Shown here piece after piece: positions 25,426 to 34,929 of a stretch of DNA of 64,000 nucleotides. Position 1 is the stretch's first letter; the number at the start of each line of letters is the position of its first letter. This DNA comes from Treponema sp. Lineage in GTDB: Bacteria > Spirochaetota > Spirochaetia > Treponematales > Treponemataceae. Both the position numbers and the translations under genes were made by a program. Where the stretch lies: positions 1 to 64,000 of the forward strand of contig JAGBGX010000019.1 of the NCBI GenBank assembly GCA_017935745.1. The letters run 5' to 3'. The notes beneath the pieces are model-generated. The model did not search any database. It worked only from the letters and a program-made list of their open reading frames with translations, and was not told where the DNA came from.

Positions 25426-27503
25426 TGCTGCGCAACGGCATCCATTTCGCGCACGGACAGACCGATGGTCTGCACGCCGTTTATCATTGAGTATGTTCCT
25501 TCGCGGATTGCCTCGACAACGGAGTCCAGCTGGGACAGCTTTTCCGTCAGCAGCCGCCCTTTGTCCATGCACTCCTGCGAGCTTGCGCGCGTCCTGCTGC
25601 TTGCATCGCTGATTGCGCGCACTGCGCCGAGCACATCCGCGCCGGACTGCCGCTGCGTCTTCATCGCCTCTGCCATCGAATTCTCGTGGGCGCGCACTCT
25701 GTCCGCGCATTCGTACACTCTGTCGAACGCCTCGCCGAGCGTGCTTCCCGCGGCCGTCATGCCGGTGATTATTTCAAGCGATTCCTGAATGACCTGCGCC
25801 GCCCGCTTTCCTTCCTGATCGGAATGCTCCGCGAGCTTGCGGATTTCGTCAGCGACAACGGCGAATCCCTTGCCTGTCTCTCCCGCGTGCGCAGCCTCGA
25901 TTGCGGCGTTCATGGCAAGCAGATTCGTCTGGCTCGCAATCATCTGAATCACCTTGCTCGTCTCAAGAATCGAGCTTGACTTTTCCGCCAGCTGCGCGAT
26001 TGTTGCCGTTACGTTGGCAAGCCGCTCCCGCCCTTCAGCCGTCTGCGCCACCATGCCGTCAAGCAGCTGACCGCTCTGCTCGAACAAAGCCGCGGCAGAA
26101 TCGATGTTGTCCGTGATTGCCTTCACCGCCTGCATCGACTCGTCCACGCTCACCGACTGGCTTTCCGCCGACTCAAAGACGCTTTCAACCGCGCCGCTTA
26201 TCGCCTTCACTGCTCCCGTCATTTCATTGACTGCCGAATCCTGGGCCGATGCCTGCCCCTGAATCACAGCAATGCCCGAATCTATCTGGGACAGCGTTCC
26301 TGCGGAAGAAGCCGTATGCTCCGCAAGCGAGCGTCCGGCGGCGGCCATTTCGTCAGCGCGGTCCTTGGCAGTCTGAATGGAACGGGCGATTGTGCTGAAC
26401 GTCGCGTTGAAGTCGCGGGCGAGCAGCGAGAATTCGTCGTTGCCCTTTTCGTCCATGCGCACCGTGCAGTCGTTCTGCGCCGCAGTCTTGAGCAGCGCGC
26501 TCATAGCGCGGATCGGCTCCGTGATGCGCGCCGCAAACACAGCCGAGACAAACAGGAACAGCACGAACAGCCCCGCGCCGATTGCAATCATGCGCAGCAG
26601 AATCGAGCGGAAGTCCGCCATGGCTTCCTTTTCCTGCATGAACGCGGCAAGCTTCCAGTTCAGGCTGCCGCCTTCCATCGTATGCACGTAGGCAAGGTAT
26701 TTTTCGCCGTCAAGCAGAACCGTTTTTCCGCCATTATTTATAGAAGAAAACGAAGCGATATCTGCGTCCTTCAGGTCGGCAATGTTCTTGAAATTCGAGC
26801 CTGAGTCATGCGGGTCAGCCAGAATCACGCCGTCGTCCTGAATCAGCATGATGAATCCCGTCTTTCCGATGTGGAAGCGCGACAGCATATCAGTCAGCGT
26901 GTTGAGCAGGATTTCGATGGAAACGCAGCCCACTATTCCGGCCGCCGCATCGCCCTCGACTGTCCGCGTCGTGCAGATGACGACATCGCCGACGGTTGAC
27001 TGGTACGCCTTTGTAACGCACACTTCGCCCGGGTGAGCGCTCGCAAGCTCATACCAGCCGCGCTTGCGCGGGTCGAATCCGGCAAACACTTCGTAGTCAA
27101 GGTTCGTCGCGTAGCCGCCCCACTTCGTTCCCATGAAGACTTCCACGTACTGTTCCTTCGCATCGAACAGCCGCTTGAACAGCTCAGTCATTTCCAATTC
27201 GGTGCGGCTCAGCTCCCCGCGGTGCGTCATTGTGGCGGAAGAAGTGTTGAAGTACGATGCGATTGAATCGTCAGCGGCAGTCACTGCCGGATGGGAGGCA
27301 AGCATATTCACATTGTCGAATGTTTCAGAAAAGAACAGGTTGATGCTGTTTTCCACAAGAAGCGTCTCGCGCGCCATGTTTTCATGGAACTGTTCGATAT
27401 CCGAGCGGCGCACATGGAAACCGATGATAGAAATGACAAGAAGCACAAGCGCAAAAATAATGCACGAGCTGAACAGGACGAGCTTTTTCTGAATAGTGAA
27501 CAT
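25371..27503 (-). CDS. Methyl-accepting chemotaxis protein with double Cache domain
   Basis: About 710 aa from ATG 27503 ([11 protein letters not shown]; the frame is open to 27563). TM1 is at about residues 8-30. A periplasmic dCache_1 domain ([12 protein letters not shown], the hallmark of the membrane-distal module; [16 protein letters not shown] in the proximal one) is followed by TM2, HAMP and a signalling domain with tip [21 protein letters not shown]. dCache receptors often bind amino acids, but the ligand here is unknown. Its 3' end is duplicated at 19150-19205. Confidence 0.93.
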   Translation of the reverse strand: MFTIQKKLVLFSSCIIFALVLLVISIIGFHVRRSDIEQFHENMARETLLVENSINLFFSETFDNVNMLASHPAVTAADDSIASYFNTSSATMTHRGELSRTELEMTELFKRLFDAKEQYVEVFMGTKWGGYATNLDYEVFAGFDPRKRGWYELASAHPGEVCVTKAYQSTVGDVVICTTRTVEGDAAAGIVGCVSIEILLNTLTDMLSRFHIGKTGFIMLIQDDGVILADPHDSGSNFKNIADLKDADIASFSSINNGGKTVLLDGEKYLAYVHTMEGGSLNWKLAAFMQEKEAMADFRSILLRMIAIGAGLFVLFLFVSAVFAARITEPIRAMSALLKTAAQNDCTVRMDEKGNDEFSLLARDFNATFSTIARSIQTAKDRADEMAAAGRSLAEHTASSAGTLSQIDSGIAVIQGQASAQDSAVNEMTGAVKAISGAVESVFESAESQSVSVDESMQAVKAITDNIDSAAALFEQSGQLLDGMVAQTAEGRERLANVTATIAQLAEKSSSILETSKVIQMIASQTNLLAMNAAIEAAHAGETGKGFAVVADEIRKLAEHSDQEGKRAAQVIQESLEIITGMTAAGSTLGEAFDRVYECADRVRAHENSMAEAMKTQRQSGADVLGAVRAISDASSRTRASSQECMDKGRLLTEKLSQLDSVVEAIREGTYSMINGVQTIGLSVREMDAVAQQNKDNIGALLAEMGRFTV

Positions 27504-27681
27504 TGAATACCCCCGCGCTGATTCTTTCAGACGCGCATTCGACTGCGGCGCAGGGAATTGCACCGAACGTTACATGACGCCTGACTGACAGCGCGTAAAC
27601 AAAATATCACAGGGCGGGGATTTCCGTCAAGAAGCAGGAACAAGCTGACCGCCGGAATCAGATTGTTTTTATGCAGATTAT

Positions 27682-28956
27682 TTATTGAACAGAATACTCC
27701 CACTGCGCGTCAATCCGCTCAATAACATCATGTGCAGAAAGCCGATGCATCATGTACTGCTGTGCGCCGTTTTTGCAGGCATCCTCAAACACTTCGGAAG
27801 GATACTGTGAAAACGCCCATGGATACGAGCCTTTTTTTGCAACGGAATTCATAAGGTCGTCATACGGAACGCCCAGCGCGGAAAATTGTCCGCCGATAAA
27901 TGAATGCGTCAGCTTGTACTCCTGCACCCACAGTCTTTGGCCTTCGTAAGAAGAAAGCCAGTTGATAAATTGTATTGATGCATCCTGCTGTTCTTTGGAA
28001 GACTGAGATGAAACACCGAACGTGGAGTCAATATCCGCATACATCACATTCAGGGAAGCATCGTTGTAAACCGGGAACGGAATAAATCCTGCATCCAGAT
28101 TCGGATTCAAATTCCGCGCGTCCACATACGACCACAATCCCTGAACCATCATTGCGGCTTCGCCGTTTGCAAATGACTGCTGCTGCTCGCTGCCGCCCAT
28201 TTCTTCCGCATTGTCATTCATGTTCTTTCTATAAAAATCAAGAATGCTGAACAGCCTCTTCGTGTCAACATCGCCGTATGATGCATCTCCGCTGTTCATC
28301 TTTTTGATAAAATCTGCGGGAGAACTATTTTTTTCTTTAAGAAGCGCTGTATGAACCAGCGTGATAAAATGACCGGCCGACCAGTTTTCCTTGAGGAGCG
28401 CGGCGAACGGAACGATGCCGTTTTTTTTCAGCGTGGCACAAACTTGCTCCAAATCGCGGTATGTTTCCGGCGGCTGAAGATTCAAATCAGAAAAAATCTT
28501 TTTGTTATACACGATGCCGATTCCCGCAAAATCCATCGGAAGGGCGTACTGCCGTCCGTTCCAAGTGACGGCCGGAAGCGAGCTTGAAATAACTCTTCCC
28601 AATGCTTCCGTATCGGTCAAATCCACAAGGTAGCCCTGTGAAGCGTATTCCTGGACACGGGCGTATGACTGCATCTGCATGATGTCTGGCAAATCGTTCT
28701 GGGCAGCGCGCGCAGACATTGCGGCATCTGAATCGTTCGGAATAATAATCATATCGATAGTGATTCCAGGATTCGCCGCTTCAAAAGCCTTGACAATATT
28801 TTTCAGGCCCTCCTGGTTTTCCTGCTTGTAATAATACAGCTCGAGCTTGATGGTTTCCGCCACCGGTGCAGCCGCTTCTTTTTTTTGGCAGCCGGTAACT
28901 GCTATTGCAAGCAGCGCAACGGCAGCAGCTACTGATATTCCTCTTTGCATCTTCAT
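27682..28956 (-). CDS. Extracellular sugar-type solute-binding lipoprotein (family 1)
   Basis: A 424-aa lipoprotein (lipobox AVTGC, Cys23) with the SBP family-1 pattern: LYYYKQENQEGLKNIVKAFEA, PDIMQMQ, FAGIGIVYNKKIF, then FANGEAAMMVQGLWSY. Such proteins capture sugars for an ABC importer, but no permease or ATPase gene is adjacent. It lies between two chemoreceptor genes and is divergent from one, so it may hand ligands to a receptor instead (inference). Start 28956 has GGAGG 6 nt upstream. Its upstream region contains a poly-G tract between promoter elements. Confidence 0.87.
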   Translation of the reverse strand: MKMQRGISVAAAVALLAIAVTGCQKKEAAAPVAETIKLELYYYKQENQEGLKNIVKAFEAANPGITIDMIIIPNDSDAAMSARAAQNDLPDIMQMQSYARVQEYASQGYLVDLTDTEALGRVISSSLPAVTWNGRQYALPMDFAGIGIVYNKKIFSDLNLQPPETYRDLEQVCATLKKNGIVPFAALLKENWSAGHFITLVHTALLKEKNSSPADFIKKMNSGDASYGDVDTKRLFSILDFYRKNMNDNAEEMGGSEQQQSFANGEAAMMVQGLWSYVDARNLNPNLDAGFIPFPVYNDASLNVMYADIDSTFGVSSQSSKEQQDASIQFINWLSSYEGQRLWVQEYKLTHSFIGGQFSALGVPYDDLMNSVAKKGSYPWAFSQYPSEVFEDACKNGAQQYMMHRLSAHDVIERIDAQWEYSVQ

Positions 28957-28985
28957 TTCTTCCTCCTGCAAACAAAGACAGCTAG

Positions 28986-29015
28986 ATTATATACCAATTT
29001 ATATGTTGTTAACAG
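28986..29015 (-). promoter_or_regulatory. Proximal promoter of the solute-binding gene
   Basis: CTGTTA (29015-29010), 18-bp spacer, TATAAT (28991-28986) on the minus strand. The leader would be about 23 nt and include GGAGG. Confidence 0.5.
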
Positions 29016-29018
29016 AGC

Positions 29019-29050
29019 ATGATACACCCAACGGGGGGGGGTAATGTCAA
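29019..29050 (-). promoter_or_regulatory. Distal promoter of the solute-binding gene with poly-G spacer
   Basis: TTGACA (29050-29045) and TATCAT (29024-29019) on the minus strand are separated by 20 bp that include a run of nine C. Loss of two or three would give the optimal 17-18 bp. Confidence 0.45.
29033..29041. repeat. Poly-G(9) tract in a divergent promoter region
   Basis: Nine G on the plus strand in the gap between the solute-binding gene and the chemoreceptor at 29121. Treponemes are known to switch tpr genes by poly-G tracts in promoters. Confidence 0.8.
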
Positions 29051-29084
29051 GTATCGTTTTCTCTATTGTAATCTTCATTCTTAA

Positions 29085-29113
29085 TTGACACCGCGGACGA
29101 TTTTCGCTACGGT
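29085..29113 (+). promoter_or_regulatory. Promoter of the chemoreceptor at 29121, leaderless
   Basis: TTGACA (29085-29090), 17-bp spacer, TACGGT (29108-29113); the ATG follows 7 nt later. This argues against a TTG start at 29085, which lies in the -35 box. Confidence 0.6.
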
Positions 29114-29120
29114 TTTTAGT

Positions 29121-31100
29121 ATGAAATCCCGAAAAAAAATTCAGCTCACACCGGCTCTTTTTGCCGTGAGCTTTCTTCCGCTTGCTGCGGTAGCAGTGTT
29201 TACAAGCGTTTCATTCATCACTCTCACGAACCGCATGATTGATGAAAACATCATCAGCAGCGCGGAAGGAAAACTGAAGCTTGCCGAAAGCCAGATTACG
29301 GACTGCTTTGATCCTGCCATCTCAAGCCTTCATTCAATTGCCGCGCTCACCGGGAGCAACCAGGATCCCGAATTCATCAGCTATCTTCTGCGCACCATTA
29401 CGAGCCAGTACAAATCAGCCTCGTATTATTGGACAACGCTCAAGCCGCTTCCGAAAGGCGGAACGTTCTTGTCGGGCCACAACTGGTCGCCGCCAAATGC
29501 TGCATGGGATCAGACCGCGCAGCCGTGGTTCATCGGCGCAAAAAAAATGCAGGGCAGGCTTTTCTGCTATGCGTACCTGAATGCGCAGACAAACGATTAT
29601 TGTGTTTCGTTCACAGAAGCGGTGTACGACAGCAGGCACATCATGATCGGCATCACGGGATTCGACATCGGGCTTGACGATCTGACGAAAATAACGGCGG
29701 ACATAACGGTTTCAAAAAACGGCGAGACGTTCATCATCGATGACAAAGGAAGATACGTGACGCATTCCGATCCAAAAAAAATCATGGCGGCAAGCTACTT
29801 CGACGACAGCGGAGAGCGCAAGGAAACGGTTGAAGAAAACGCACGTATTTCCAACGGAACGTACATCGCGGGCCGCCACGTCGGAACGATGCCGTGGTAT
29901 GTTGTCGCGCGCGGGCCTGTTTCCGATTTTACGGGCGCATTCCGCAGAAACATTTTGATTGTCGTGGTGATTCTCGCCGTCCTTATTTCGCTTTGCCTGA
30001 TTCTGAACACAGTCGTCGTCAACAATATGCAGGCGAAGGCAAGCGCGCTCGGAGAAACGCTTTCCATAGAAATGAAAAAAATCCGCGGCATTATCGCGGG
30101 CGTTACGCAGTCGAAGGACGAGCTTGGAGCCGTGGGCAGCGACATGGCGGTGAGCGTGCAGGACACATCGGCGGCAATCACCAAAATGATTTCCAGCATC
30201 GATGACGTGCGCCGGCAGATTGAAAGCCAAAGCTCCAGCGTGGAAGAAACAGCGGGCGCAGTGAACCAGATTGCAGCGAACATTGAAGGACTCGGCCGCA
30301 TGATTGCTTCCCAGTCCGAAAGCATCACGCAGGCAAGTTCGGCGGTGGAGCAGATGATCGGCGGCATCCAGTCCGTGAACGGCTCCGTGGAAAAAATGGC
30401 GTCTTCATTCGGCGAGCTTCAGGAAAATATGCAGACGGGCATCGAAAAGCAGCAGACAGTGAACGGGCTCATTCAGCAAATTGAAGGCCAGTCCGCGATG
30501 CTTCAGGAGGCGAACACGGTCATCGCCTCGATTTCAGAACAGACAAACCTGCTTGCAATGAACGCGGCAATTGAAGCGGCTCATGCAGGGGAAGCCGGAA
30601 AAGGATTCGCAGTCGTTGCCGATGAAATCAGAAAGCTTTCCGAAACATCCGCGGAACAGTCCCGGACGATCGGCTCGCAGCTGGGCAACATCAAGGATTC
30701 CATAAATGAAATGGTTTCGATTTCTACGGACACAAGCACGACGTTCATGCAGGTTTCAAAGCAAGTTGAGGACACCGACTCGCTTGTGGTGGGAATCAGG
30801 GAAACGATGGAACAGCAGCTTGCCGGCTCGAAGCAGATTACTGACGCGCTCCATTCCATGAACGGAAGCACGGCGGAAGTGCGCGATGCAGCCGCAGAAA
30901 TGGGCGCAGGCAACCAGACGATTCTGGAGGAAGTGCGTCGGCTTCAGGAAATGACTCACTCGATGAACGGCAGCATCACCGACCTGAGCGAAGGCACAGC
31001 GCGCATCGAAGAGACAGGCAGCTCCCTCACCGCAATGACCGGCCGGATGCACAACGCCATCACAAAAATCGGCAGCCAGATAGACGAGTTCTCCGCATAA
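29121..31100 (+). CDS. Methyl-accepting chemotaxis protein with double Cache domain, no clear HAMP
   Basis: 659 aa. TM1 is at about residues 10-32. The periplasmic dCache domain includes [21 protein letters not shown] type strands and [15 protein letters not shown]2 is about 275-300 ([18 protein letters not shown]). A coiled-coil signalling domain with tip [21 protein letters not shown] follows. A canonical HAMP with its Pro-x-Glu motif is not evident after TM2, unlike the other two receptors here. Start 29121 follows a -10 box by 7 nt. The divergent neighbour is the sugar-binding lipoprotein. Confidence 0.9.
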   Translation: MKSRKKIQLTPALFAVSFLPLAAVAVFTSVSFITLTNRMIDENIISSAEGKLKLAESQITDCFDPAISSLHSIAALTGSNQDPEFISYLLRTITSQYKSASYYWTTLKPLPKGGTFLSGHNWSPPNAAWDQTAQPWFIGAKKMQGRLFCYAYLNAQTNDYCVSFTEAVYDSRHIMIGITGFDIGLDDLTKITADITVSKNGETFIIDDKGRYVTHSDPKKIMAASYFDDSGERKETVEENARISNGTYIAGRHVGTMPWYVVARGPVSDFTGAFRRNILIVVVILAVLISLCLILNTVVVNNMQAKASALGETLSIEMKKIRGIIAGVTQSKDELGAVGSDMAVSVQDTSAAITKMISSIDDVRRQIESQSSSVEETAGAVNQIAANIEGLGRMIASQSESITQASSAVEQMIGGIQSVNGSVEKMASSFGELQENMQTGIEKQQTVNGLIQQIEGQSAMLQEANTVIASISEQTNLLAMNAAIEAAHAGEAGKGFAVVADEIRKLSETSAEQSRTIGSQLGNIKDSINEMVSISTDTSTTFMQVSKQVEDTDSLVVGIRETMEQQLAGSKQITDALHSMNGSTAEVRDAAAEMGAGNQTILEEVRRLQEMTHSMNGSITDLSEGTARIEETGSSLTAMTGRMHNAITKIGSQIDEFSA

Positions 31101-31115
31101 CGGACAAAAGCAGAC

Positions 31116-31943
31116 ATGCACAATGAAGAAACTATGAAGGACGAAATTTCTGAAAAATGCGCCCGGCTCCAAGAGAACTTCAAAAAATGCGGAAGCGTTG
31201 CCGTGGCGTTTTCCGGCGGAACAGACTCGGCGTTTCTCCTCAAATGCGCGCACGATGTGCTCGGCGAAAACTGCGTGGCGGTTACCGCGCTCTCCTGCTT
31301 TGTGCCGGAGCGGGAGGTTTTGGAAGCGCGCCGGTTCTGCGCCCTCCACGGAATCACGCAGCTCGAAGTGCGGATGGAGCCGCTTTCAGTTGAAGGCATC
31401 GCGGAAAATCCGCCGGAACGATGCTACCTGTGCAAAAAGGCGATTTTCTCCCGGATTCAAGACGAAGCAAGCGCGCGCGGCATTTTGTACGTCGCGGAAG
31501 GCACGAACGCCGATGACGAGGGCGACTTTCGGCCGGGACTTGCAGCAATCGCGGAGCTTGGAATCAGAAGTCCGCTCAAGGAGTGCGGCTTCACCAAGGC
31601 TGAAATCCGCGCCGCCTCCCGGACGCTTGGGCTTTCCACGTGGAGCAAGCCGTCCGCAGCGTGCATGGCAAGCCGCATTCCCTACGGCGAACCGCTCACG
31701 GAGCGCGCGCTCGGCATGGCAGAACGGGCGGAACAGTTCCTTTCGGAGCGCGGTTTTCCGCAGGTGCGCGTCAGAATCCACGGAGAAACGCTCGCCCGCA
31801 TCGAAGTTCCCCCGGCGGACTTTGAGAAGCTCATGCGCATCCGAACGGATGTTGTCGCGGCACTCACGGCGGCAGGATTCACCTACGTTTCGCTCGACCT
31901 GCTCGGCTTCCGTTCAGGCAGCATGAATGAAGCGTTAAAGTAG
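31116..31943 (+). CDS. larE: ATP-dependent sacrificial sulfur transferase LarE
   Basis: LarE adenylates the pyridinium biscarboxylate made by LarB and donates sulfur to it while building the nickel-pincer cofactor of lactate racemase. The 275-aa protein has the PP-loop SGGTDS near residue 34, ERCYLCK with conserved Cys residues, EGTNADD, and SKPSAACMASRIPYG whose Cys is the sacrificial-type residue in LarE. A second start at 31134 (MKDEISEKC) fits family length equally well. It lies 16 bp after the chemoreceptor stop and 171 bp before larB, same strand. Confidence 0.93.
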   Translation: MHNEETMKDEISEKCARLQENFKKCGSVAVAFSGGTDSAFLLKCAHDVLGENCVAVTALSCFVPEREVLEARRFCALHGITQLEVRMEPLSVEGIAENPPERCYLCKKAIFSRIQDEASARGILYVAEGTNADDEGDFRPGLAAIAELGIRSPLKECGFTKAEIRAASRTLGLSTWSKPSAACMASRIPYGEPLTERALGMAERAEQFLSERGFPQVRVRIHGETLARIEVPPADFEKLMRIRTDVVAALTAAGFTYVSLDLLGFRSGSMNEALK

Positions 31944-32006
31944 TTTTTCACCCCTCCCCGCATTTTCCATTCTCGCAACGCATACAGCTTTATGCGCACA
32001 AAGCAT

Positions 32007-32052
32007 TTGCGCATAAAGGTCCGCGGCTGTATAATTTGTCATGTTGAATGAC
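32007..32052 (+). promoter_or_regulatory. Promoter of larBC with a dyad at the transcription start
   Basis: TTGCGC (32007-32012), 17-bp spacer, TATAAT (32030-32035). GTCAT-N5-ATGAC (32038-32052) covers the expected start site and is a candidate operator. A CGGCAG-cag-CTGCCG hairpin follows in the leader near 32074-32088. Confidence 0.65.
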
Positions 32053-32114
32053 GGAAATTAAAATGCTTAACACGGCAGCAGCTGCCGGGTTTATCATTTA
32101 CATGAGGTTTTCTT

Positions 32115-32789
32115 ATGGAACACAACGCACCATTCGACTGCGCGCAGATTGACACGCAGCGCAAGGCGCGCACGGGCTTCCCGGAAGTCGTCTTCTGCCA
32201 GGGAAAGGCGGACGATTTTCTGCGCGCGGTTTTCAGGCGGATTTTTGACGCGGACGGAAGCGTCTTCGGCACGCGGGCGACACAGGAACAGGCGGAGCTT
32301 ATTCGCGCGGACTTTCCAGAGGCGCACTACGACCCGGTCTCGCGGATTCTGTCCGTCGGAAGCGGCACTGAGCCGAAAGCCGGACGCATTGCCGTCTGCA
32401 CTGCGGGAACGGCTGACATTCCCGTCGCGGAGGAGGCCGCCCAGACGGCTGAATTCTTCGGCGCAAACGTGTCGCGCTTTTACGATGTGGGCGTTGCGGG
32501 GATTCATCGTCTACTCAACAAAATAGAAGAAATCAGAAAGGCGAATGTCGTTGTCGCGGTCGCCGGAATGGAAGGTGCGCTTGCAAGTGTCATCGGCGGG
32601 CTTGTCGCAGTGCCGGTGATTGCCGTGCCGACTTCGGTGGGCTACGGCGCGAACTTCGGCGGACTTTCCGCGCTGCTCACGATGATCAATTCGTGCGCGA
32701 ACGGCATTTCCGTGGTGAACATCGACAACGGCTACGGCGCGGGCTACATCGCCACGCAAATCAACCGGCTGGCGGAGGGAACAAAATGA
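32115..32789 (+). CDS. larB: Pyridinium-3,5-biscarboxylic acid mononucleotide synthase LarB
   Basis: LarB carboxylates and hydrolyses nicotinic acid adenine dinucleotide, the first step to the nickel-pincer cofactor. The 224-aa protein has an N-terminal region (FPEVVFCQGK, VFGTRATQEQ) and a PurE-like domain with CTAGTADIPVAEEAA, YDVGVAGIHRLL, GMEGALASVIGGL and VGYGANFGG. ATGAGG precedes the ATG by 8 nt. It overlaps larC by 4 bp (ATGA), so the pair is coupled. Confidence 0.95.
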   Translation: MEHNAPFDCAQIDTQRKARTGFPEVVFCQGKADDFLRAVFRRIFDADGSVFGTRATQEQAELIRADFPEAHYDPVSRILSVGSGTEPKAGRIAVCTAGTADIPVAEEAAQTAEFFGANVSRFYDVGVAGIHRLLNKIEEIRKANVVVAVAGMEGALASVIGGLVAVPVIAVPTSVGYGANFGGLSALLTMINSCANGISVVNIDNGYGAGYIATQINRLAEGTK

Positions 32790-34123
32790 AAAGCTTGTAC
32801 TTGGAATGTGCTTCGGGAATCTCGGGCGACATGGCGGTTGCCGCGCTGCTCGACGCGGGTGCTGACGAAGCTGCACTGCGGAAGGCTCTGGATTCGATTC
32901 CGGTGCGCGGATTCACCGTTGAAATCAGCCGCGTGAAAAAGGCGGGAATCGACTGCGCGGACTTCAACGTGATTCTCGACGAGGCGCACGAAAACCACGA
33001 CCACGACATGGACTATCTGTTCGGGCATGAAACGAACGGCGGATATTCTGAACATCATCACGGGCATGGCGGCGCGGACGGACACGAGCATCATCACGAA
33101 GAAGAACCGCACGCGCATAACGGCGGACATCATCATGCTGAACACGAACACCGCGGCATGGCGGAAATTACGCAAATTATCAACGGAACGGACATGACGG
33201 ACGGCGCGCGTTCGCTCGCGCTCAAAATCTTCAACATTCTTGCGGAGGCGGAAAGCAAGGCGCACGGAATCCCGGCGGAACAGGTGCATTTCCACGAGGT
33301 GGGCGCGCTCGATTCGATTGTCGATGTGGTTGCGCTCGCCGTCTGCTTTGACAGCCTGAACGTTTCGCGCGTCTATGTGCCGTCGCTGTTTGAGGGCGGC
33401 GGAACGGTGCGGTGCCAGCACGGAATCCTGCCGGTGCCGGTGCCTGCCGTGGCGCAGATTGCCGGGCAGTACGCGCTGCCGCTTTCGCTTTCCGGCGAGC
33501 CGGGCGAATTCATCACGCCGACGGGAGCCGCGTTCGTTGCCGCAGTGCGCACGGATGGCGAGCTTCCCCGCACGGTCAGAATTGTGCGCACCGGGTTGGG
33601 CGCGGGAAAACGCGCGTACCGCCGTCCGAGCATTCTTCGCGCTATTATAATAGAAGAAACTGAATCAGCTGCGGAATCCGGCGCACTGTCCGATACCGTC
33701 ATCAAGCTTGAAACAAACATCGACGACTGCACGGGCGAGACGCTCGGCTTTTTGCTTGCGCAGCTGATGGAAGCGGGCGCGCTCGACGTTCAGTACATTC
33801 CGTGCTTCATGAAGAAAAACCGCCCGGCGTACATTCTGTGCGTTTTGTGCAAGGCAGAAAAAACGGCGGAGCTTGAGCGGCTCATTTTCCTGAACACGAC
33901 GACAATCGGAATCCGCCGCTGCACGATGGAGCGCACGGTACTTGCGCGCGAGACGAGAACCGTGGAAACGCCGCTCGGAACTGCCCGCGTAAAAGTCGCG
34001 GACGTGTACGGCACAAAGCGGATTTCCCCGGAATACGAAAGCGTGAAATCGCTGTGCAAGGAAAGCGGGTGCAGCTTCGGCGATGTGTACCGCGCGGTGG
34101 AGGAAGCCGGGCAGCATGGATAG
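32786..34123 (+). CDS. larC: Nickel-insertion protein LarC, single uninterrupted frame
   Basis: LarC inserts Ni into the pincer dithiolate using CTP. The 445-aa protein starts LYLECASGISGDM, has a His-rich insertion (about residues 70-125, with many HH, GH and DH pairs) that probably holds nickel, HFHEVGALDSIVD, and the C-terminal part KLETNIDDCTGETLGF and YEYESVK-type ends. In Lactobacillus plantarum larC is split into two frames joined by programmed frameshifting; here it is one frame. The start overlaps the larB stop. No larA racemase is in the window, so the target enzyme is elsewhere or different. Confidence 0.94.
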   Translation: MKSLYLECASGISGDMAVAALLDAGADEAALRKALDSIPVRGFTVEISRVKKAGIDCADFNVILDEAHENHDHDMDYLFGHETNGGYSEHHHGHGGADGHEHHHEEEPHAHNGGHHHAEHEHRGMAEITQIINGTDMTDGARSLALKIFNILAEAESKAHGIPAEQVHFHEVGALDSIVDVVALAVCFDSLNVSRVYVPSLFEGGGTVRCQHGILPVPVPAVAQIAGQYALPLSLSGEPGEFITPTGAAFVAAVRTDGELPRTVRIVRTGLGAGKRAYRRPSILRAIIIEETESAAESGALSDTVIKLETNIDDCTGETLGFLLAQLMEAGALDVQYIPCFMKKNRPAYILCVLCKAEKTAELERLIFLNTTTIGIRRCTMERTVLARETRTVETPLGTARVKVADVYGTKRISPEYESVKSLCKESGCSFGDVYRAVEEAGQHG

Positions 34124-34287
34124 AATCCGGGTTTTTCATGTACGCCGGCAGCATGCATCTGAGCCGATCTTCGGACAACGTCCGCTCTTTCCGCCCCTGC
34201 CCGCTCCCGCATTTTTTTACAATTTTTTTACAACCGGCGCACACGTCCGTTACAAAAATCGGCTATACTTGACGTATCGAGGTCGGC

Positions 34288-34929
34288 ATGAAAGGCACTG
34301 TTTTTATTTTGGAGGACGACGAGAGCATCTGCGCCCTTGTCAAAGTCGCGCTTGAGATGCACGGCCTGAAATGCGCCGCGTTCCGAAGCGTGCAGTCGTT
34401 TTCCGAGGCGATGCAGGACGAAGTTCCCGACGTCGCACTGCTTGACATCATGCTTCCCGACGGAAGCGGGCTTGACGCCCTCCGCCTCATAAAGAAGCGC
34501 CATCCGTCCGTCAGCTGCATCATGCTTTCCGCGCTTTCCAAGGAAGAGGACAAGGTGAACGGCCTGAACATGGGCGCGGACGACTACATCGCCAAGCCGT
34601 TCTCCGTGCTCGAGCTGGCGGCACGCGTGAACGCACGGCTCCGCGGAAAGCGGCAGCAGTCCGTCCTGTCCGCGGGAACGGTTACGCTGAACACCGAGAC
34701 GATGCGATGCGAAATCGGCGGCGCGCAGGTTTCCCTCAACAAAAAAGAATACGAGCTTTTGAAATGCTTTCTCGAGAACGCCGGAACGGTGCTTCCGCGC
34801 GAGCGGCTTCTGACCGAAGTGTGGGGCTACGACACGGGCGAGACGCGGACGCTCGACAACCATGTCGCCCGGCTGCGCAAGCTCGGTGTGAAAATCGAAA
34901 CGGTGTTCGGCGTGGGGTACAAGCTGTGA
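34288..34929 (+). CDS. OmpR/PhoB-type response regulator
   Basis: 213 aa. The receiver domain has acidic residues LEDDE (9-11 region), phospho-acceptor Asp in LLDIMLPDGSG, Thr/Ser switch MLSAL and Lys in AKPFS. A winged-helix output domain follows (LNKKEYELLKCFLENAG, RTLDNHVARLRKL, VFGVGYKL). GAGG lies 5 nt before the ATG. It overlaps the kinase start by 4 bp (GTGA), so both are one coupled unit. Target genes are unknown. Confidence 0.93.
   Translation: MKGTVFILEDDESICALVKVALEMHGLKCAAFRSVQSFSEAMQDEVPDVALLDIMLPDGSGLDALRLIKKRHPSVSCIMLSALSKEEDKVNGLNMGADDYIAKPFSVLELAARVNARLRGKRQQSVLSAGTVTLNTETMRCEIGGAQVSLNKKEYELLKCFLENAGTVLPRERLLTEVWGYDTGETRTLDNHVARLRKLGVKIETVFGVGYKL

Noticed and set aside
32786-34123. 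Programmed frameshift in larC
   Set aside because: The gene is one continuous frame from start to stop, so no frameshift is needed.
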